From an uncultured Clostridia bacterium (GTDB lineage Bacteria; Bacillota; Clostridia; Christensenellales; UBA3700): a stretch of DNA of 64,000 nt. Each line of letters begins with the position of its first letter. Position 1 is the first letter of the stretch. Position numbers and translations under genes: made by a program. Positions 62,143 to 64,000 of the stretch are shown here, one piece after another. The DNA lies in contig CANSGN010000001.1 of assembly GCA_947646415.1 (NCBI GenBank), positions 129,945 through 193,944 on the forward strand, in the 5' to 3' direction. The notes under the pieces were generated by a model. It did not search any database. It saw nothing but the letters and a program-made list of their open reading frames with translations, and was not told the DNA's origin.

Positions 62143-62782
62143 ATATAAATATTTGTTTTGGGATTTCGATGGTACGATAGTGGACAGTTTTGAGGGCTGC
62201 AGTTTTGCTTTTGGCAAAGTTTTTGAACATTTTGGTGTAAATATCCCGCCCGAGGACAGAAAACAATATATAGGACCTCCGTTAAAAGTTACCTTTACCG
62301 ATATGTTCGGAGCGGATAAAGAGCCGTTTGCTCGCGAGTTGTATAGGGAATACTATATAAACCAAGGCGGACAAAATATGTGCAAGCTATTTGAGGATAT
62401 GCCCCAAATTTTAAACACAATAAAAAGCTTTGGATATAAAATGTTTATTGCGACCAGCAAAAGGGAAGATATTGCAAGCGAAATGCTTAAAGAGTTTGGC
62501 GTGAGAGATTGCTTTGACGGAGTGTTTGGCACTGTGGAAAGCGAGGGCAGGATTGACAAAAAAGATATTTTGGAATATGCTGTTCGAATATCCGGCGGCA
62601 AAAAACATGATTGCCTTATGATTGGGGATTCCATATACGATGCAATGGCGGCAAAACAAGTGGGTATCGACTGCTTGGCAGTAGCTTATGGCTTTGGAAA
62701 TGTGGAAAATATGTCAAAAATCGGTACTATTTTGTGTGTGCAAAAGCCTGTCAATTTGATTGACGTATTTAAAAAACAATAA
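62135..62782 (+). CDS. HAD-superfamily phosphatase (phosphoglycolate-phosphatase-like)
   Basis: 215 aa. HAD motif I DFDGTIVDS (residues 10-18) with nucleophile Asp10 and acid/base Asp12, helical cap (20-80), motif II TSK near 109, Lys in motif III and motif IV GDSIYD. Resembles Gph/PpaX-type phosphatases; substrate not determinable. Starts inside valS. Confidence 0.85.
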   Translation: MREYKYLFWDFDGTIVDSFEGCSFAFGKVFEHFGVNIPPEDRKQYIGPPLKVTFTDMFGADKEPFARELYREYYINQGGQNMCKLFEDMPQILNTIKSFGYKMFIATSKREDIASEMLKEFGVRDCFDGVFGTVESEGRIDKKDILEYAVRISGGKKHDCLMIGDSIYDAMAAKQVGIDCLAVAYGFGNVENMSKIGTILCVQKPVNLIDVFKKQ

Positions 62783-62842
62783 AAATAAAAAAATACAATA
62801 TTGGTATTTTGATAGAAATCAATTTAAAAAAGGAGAAAGGTT

Positions 62843-63664
62843 ATGCGATTTTCAAGACTTGCTCTTCAGTACCTGCGTAAGAATTTTTGGTATTTGGCAC
62901 TTGTAACATTAGTTCCGTCTATTGTAATGGGACTGCTTACAGAGCCATGTACTATGATTCAGTTATTTGTAAACTTTGACCAAAGTAAGCTTGTAACTTT
63001 TGGCGACGTATTTTTTGCGATTAGCGAAATAAATTGGAAGTCAGTAGTTGCGGGATTATTTGCTTTGCCGATTTTTAGTATATTTTTTAGCATTGTGTGC
63101 GGGCTTGAGTCTAAACACATGCGTTGGGGTATATTATCGAGAGAAGATTTGTTAAAGCGTGTAAACAATAACTTTTTGCCTGTATTTAAATTGGTACTTG
63201 TGTTTATTTTTGTTATGGAGTTATACGCTGTTGTTTGCTCGTTGTTTACCTTTTTATGGGTTAAAGCAATCAAAAAAGTGGCAGTTGCTTTGGGAGTTAC
63301 AATCACAATAAATGTATTATTGTTTTTGGTAATGTTGTGTGCAATGGTGCTTTTAAGTTTGACTTTGCCTATTATGTCAATTACAGGTTTAAATTTAAGA
63401 AAAGCTATTGCAGAATCAATAACACTATTAAAAGGCAAGTTCTTTAGGATGTTATTTGCTATTGTAATACCAATGATTATACCTTATATCCTAATGGCAG
63501 TTTTTGCAGCTTATGGTTTTTGGTGGCGAAAAATAATTAATATATTTTTATTTGTTTATATTTTCTCATATTATATAACTTTGATGTATACTACTTATTT
63601 GGATATCGAAGATATTGATAGGGAAGACCTTAAAAATAAATATTTAAAGTTGGTGGAGGATTAA
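62843..63664 (+). CDS. Polytopic membrane protein of unknown function
   Basis: 273 aa with about six hydrophobic segments (near 15-33, 62-86, 112-138, 148-178, 198-222, 228-250), short basic loops and a charged C terminus. The DUF624-like protein at 52.9 kb has a similar build but I see no clear shared motif. AGGAGAAAGG precedes the ATG. It ends 1 bp before the next gene, so both are in one transcript and may form a complex. Confidence 0.65.
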   Translation: MRFSRLALQYLRKNFWYLALVTLVPSIVMGLLTEPCTMIQLFVNFDQSKLVTFGDVFFAISEINWKSVVAGLFALPIFSIFFSIVCGLESKHMRWGILSREDLLKRVNNNFLPVFKLVLVFIFVMELYAVVCSLFTFLWVKAIKKVAVALGVTITINVLLFLVMLCAMVLLSLTLPIMSITGLNLRKAIAESITLLKGKFFRMLFAIVIPMIIPYILMAVFAAYGFWWRKIINIFLFVYIFSYYITLMYTTYLDIEDIDREDLKNKYLKLVED

Positions 63665-63665
63665 T

Positions 63666-64000
63666 ATGTTAGCAAAACATTCTTTTTCGATAACCGTTTC
63701 GAGGTTTTCCTTGTTTTATAAGTTTTTGCTGTATTTAAGTATTGTTATGCTTATATTTGCTGCGGTTTCTATAAGTTCAATGTACTACATTATGAGACCT
63801 ATCATACAAGGCGTACAAAATATGCACTTTTTTGAACATTGTATGGATGCGTTCCGCTCTATGTTTGGTGGCGATTTAGCAGTTCAAAACTCTGCGTTTG
63901 GTATTTTGGGACAAGACTTTGCAAAAATTTCGGAAGTGTTTGCAACTAACAGGAATAATGTAGTAGGTGCTGTTTGTGCATTGTTTGCATTTACTTTTTT
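63666..64000 (+). CDS. Membrane protein, C-terminally cut by the window edge
   Basis: Open frame from an ATG right after the previous stop (GGTGGAGGA upstream) to the last base, 111 codons. Hydrophobic segments near residues 18-42 and 98-111, with a soluble stretch between (QNMHFFEHCMDAFRSMFGG). No family recognised from this part. Confidence 0.7.
   Translation, partial: MLAKHSFSITVSRFSLFYKFLLYLSIVMLIFAAVSISSMYYIMRPIIQGVQNMHFFEHCMDAFRSMFGGDLAVQNSAFGILGQDFAKISEVFATNRNNVVGAVCALFAFTF

Noticed and set aside
1-64000. tRNA, rRNA, CRISPR array, IS element
   Set aside because: No cloverleaf or rRNA-like stretch, no regularly spaced direct repeats, and no transposase were seen on reading both strands; a tRNA search program would be needed to exclude divergent tRNAs.

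Overview
The window is AT-rich DNA from a low-GC, probably spore-forming, anaerobic member of the Clostridia; an uncultured gut lineage is my guess, not something the sequence proves. Reasons: purine-rich AGGAGG-type ribosome sites, consensus sigma-A promoters, U-tract terminators, a SCIFF ranthipeptide with its radical-SAM maturase beside secD-secF, the order veg - SPOCS/LysM protein - ispE, the pair DUF512 radical SAM - der, a SpoIIQ-like M23 protein behind a sigma-F-like promoter, and an asd-dapA-dapB operon under a lysine riboswitch. No rRNA, tRNA or CRISPR array was seen.

Layout. 1-3.8 kb: fumarate-reductase-like Fe-S and flavoprotein subunits with two-subunit class I fumarase. 3.8-7.9 kb: a GH18-like lipoprotein whose catalytic motif is changed, then a beta-helix/dockerin surface protein preceded by a candidate invertible promoter. 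8.2-16.2 kb: acidic zinc-ribbon protein, Veg, SPOCS/LysM protein, IspE, SCIFF and maturase, SecD, SecF. 16.4-18 kb: two orphan phage-tail-like genes. 18-27.9 kb: GpsA, an O-antigen-ligase-like membrane protein, a large lipoprotein, DUF1540, a kinase-like protein, an Xre regulator, DUF4380, a pseudoprotease/HtrA-like lipoprotein pair and an S51 peptidase. 28-32 kb: DUF512 radical SAM, Der, aminotransferase. 32.1-32.9 kb: a frameshifted flavodoxin-fold gene. 33.3-40 kb: YwmB-like and SpoIIQ-like genes, YtqA-type radical SAM, YchF, ArgS, CofE-like ligase. 40.2-42.8 kb: BspA-like LRR lipoprotein, a second candidate invertible promoter and a tyrosine recombinase. 43-49 kb: acetolactate synthase, a 41-aa Cys peptide, PRC-barrel protein, two DegV paralogues, a lipoprotein. 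49.6-52.7 kb: lysine-riboswitch-controlled asd-dapA-dapB. 52.9-64 kb: membrane protein, methyltransferase, Hsp33, TPR protein, YkvI-type transporter, PgsA-type enzyme, ValS, HAD phosphatase and membrane proteins, the last one cut by the window edge.

Main discovery candidate. Two intergenic regions 36 kb apart share an architecture that ordinary annotation would miss. Each has a pair of 27-bp sites built as 9-bp arm, 9-bp spacer, 9-bp arm. The sites of a pair face each other (inverted spacers) and enclose 119-123 bp holding a TTGACA promoter whose -10 box lies exactly 13 bp from the proximal site. In front of the LRR lipoprotein the promoter points at the gene (ON). In front of the dockerin/beta-helix protein it points away (OFF). 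A tyrosine recombinase lacking an arm-binding domain sits next to the first switch. I read this as a phase-variation system in which one recombinase may flip promoters of several surface proteins; sequence supports the sites and promoters, while inversion itself is inferred.
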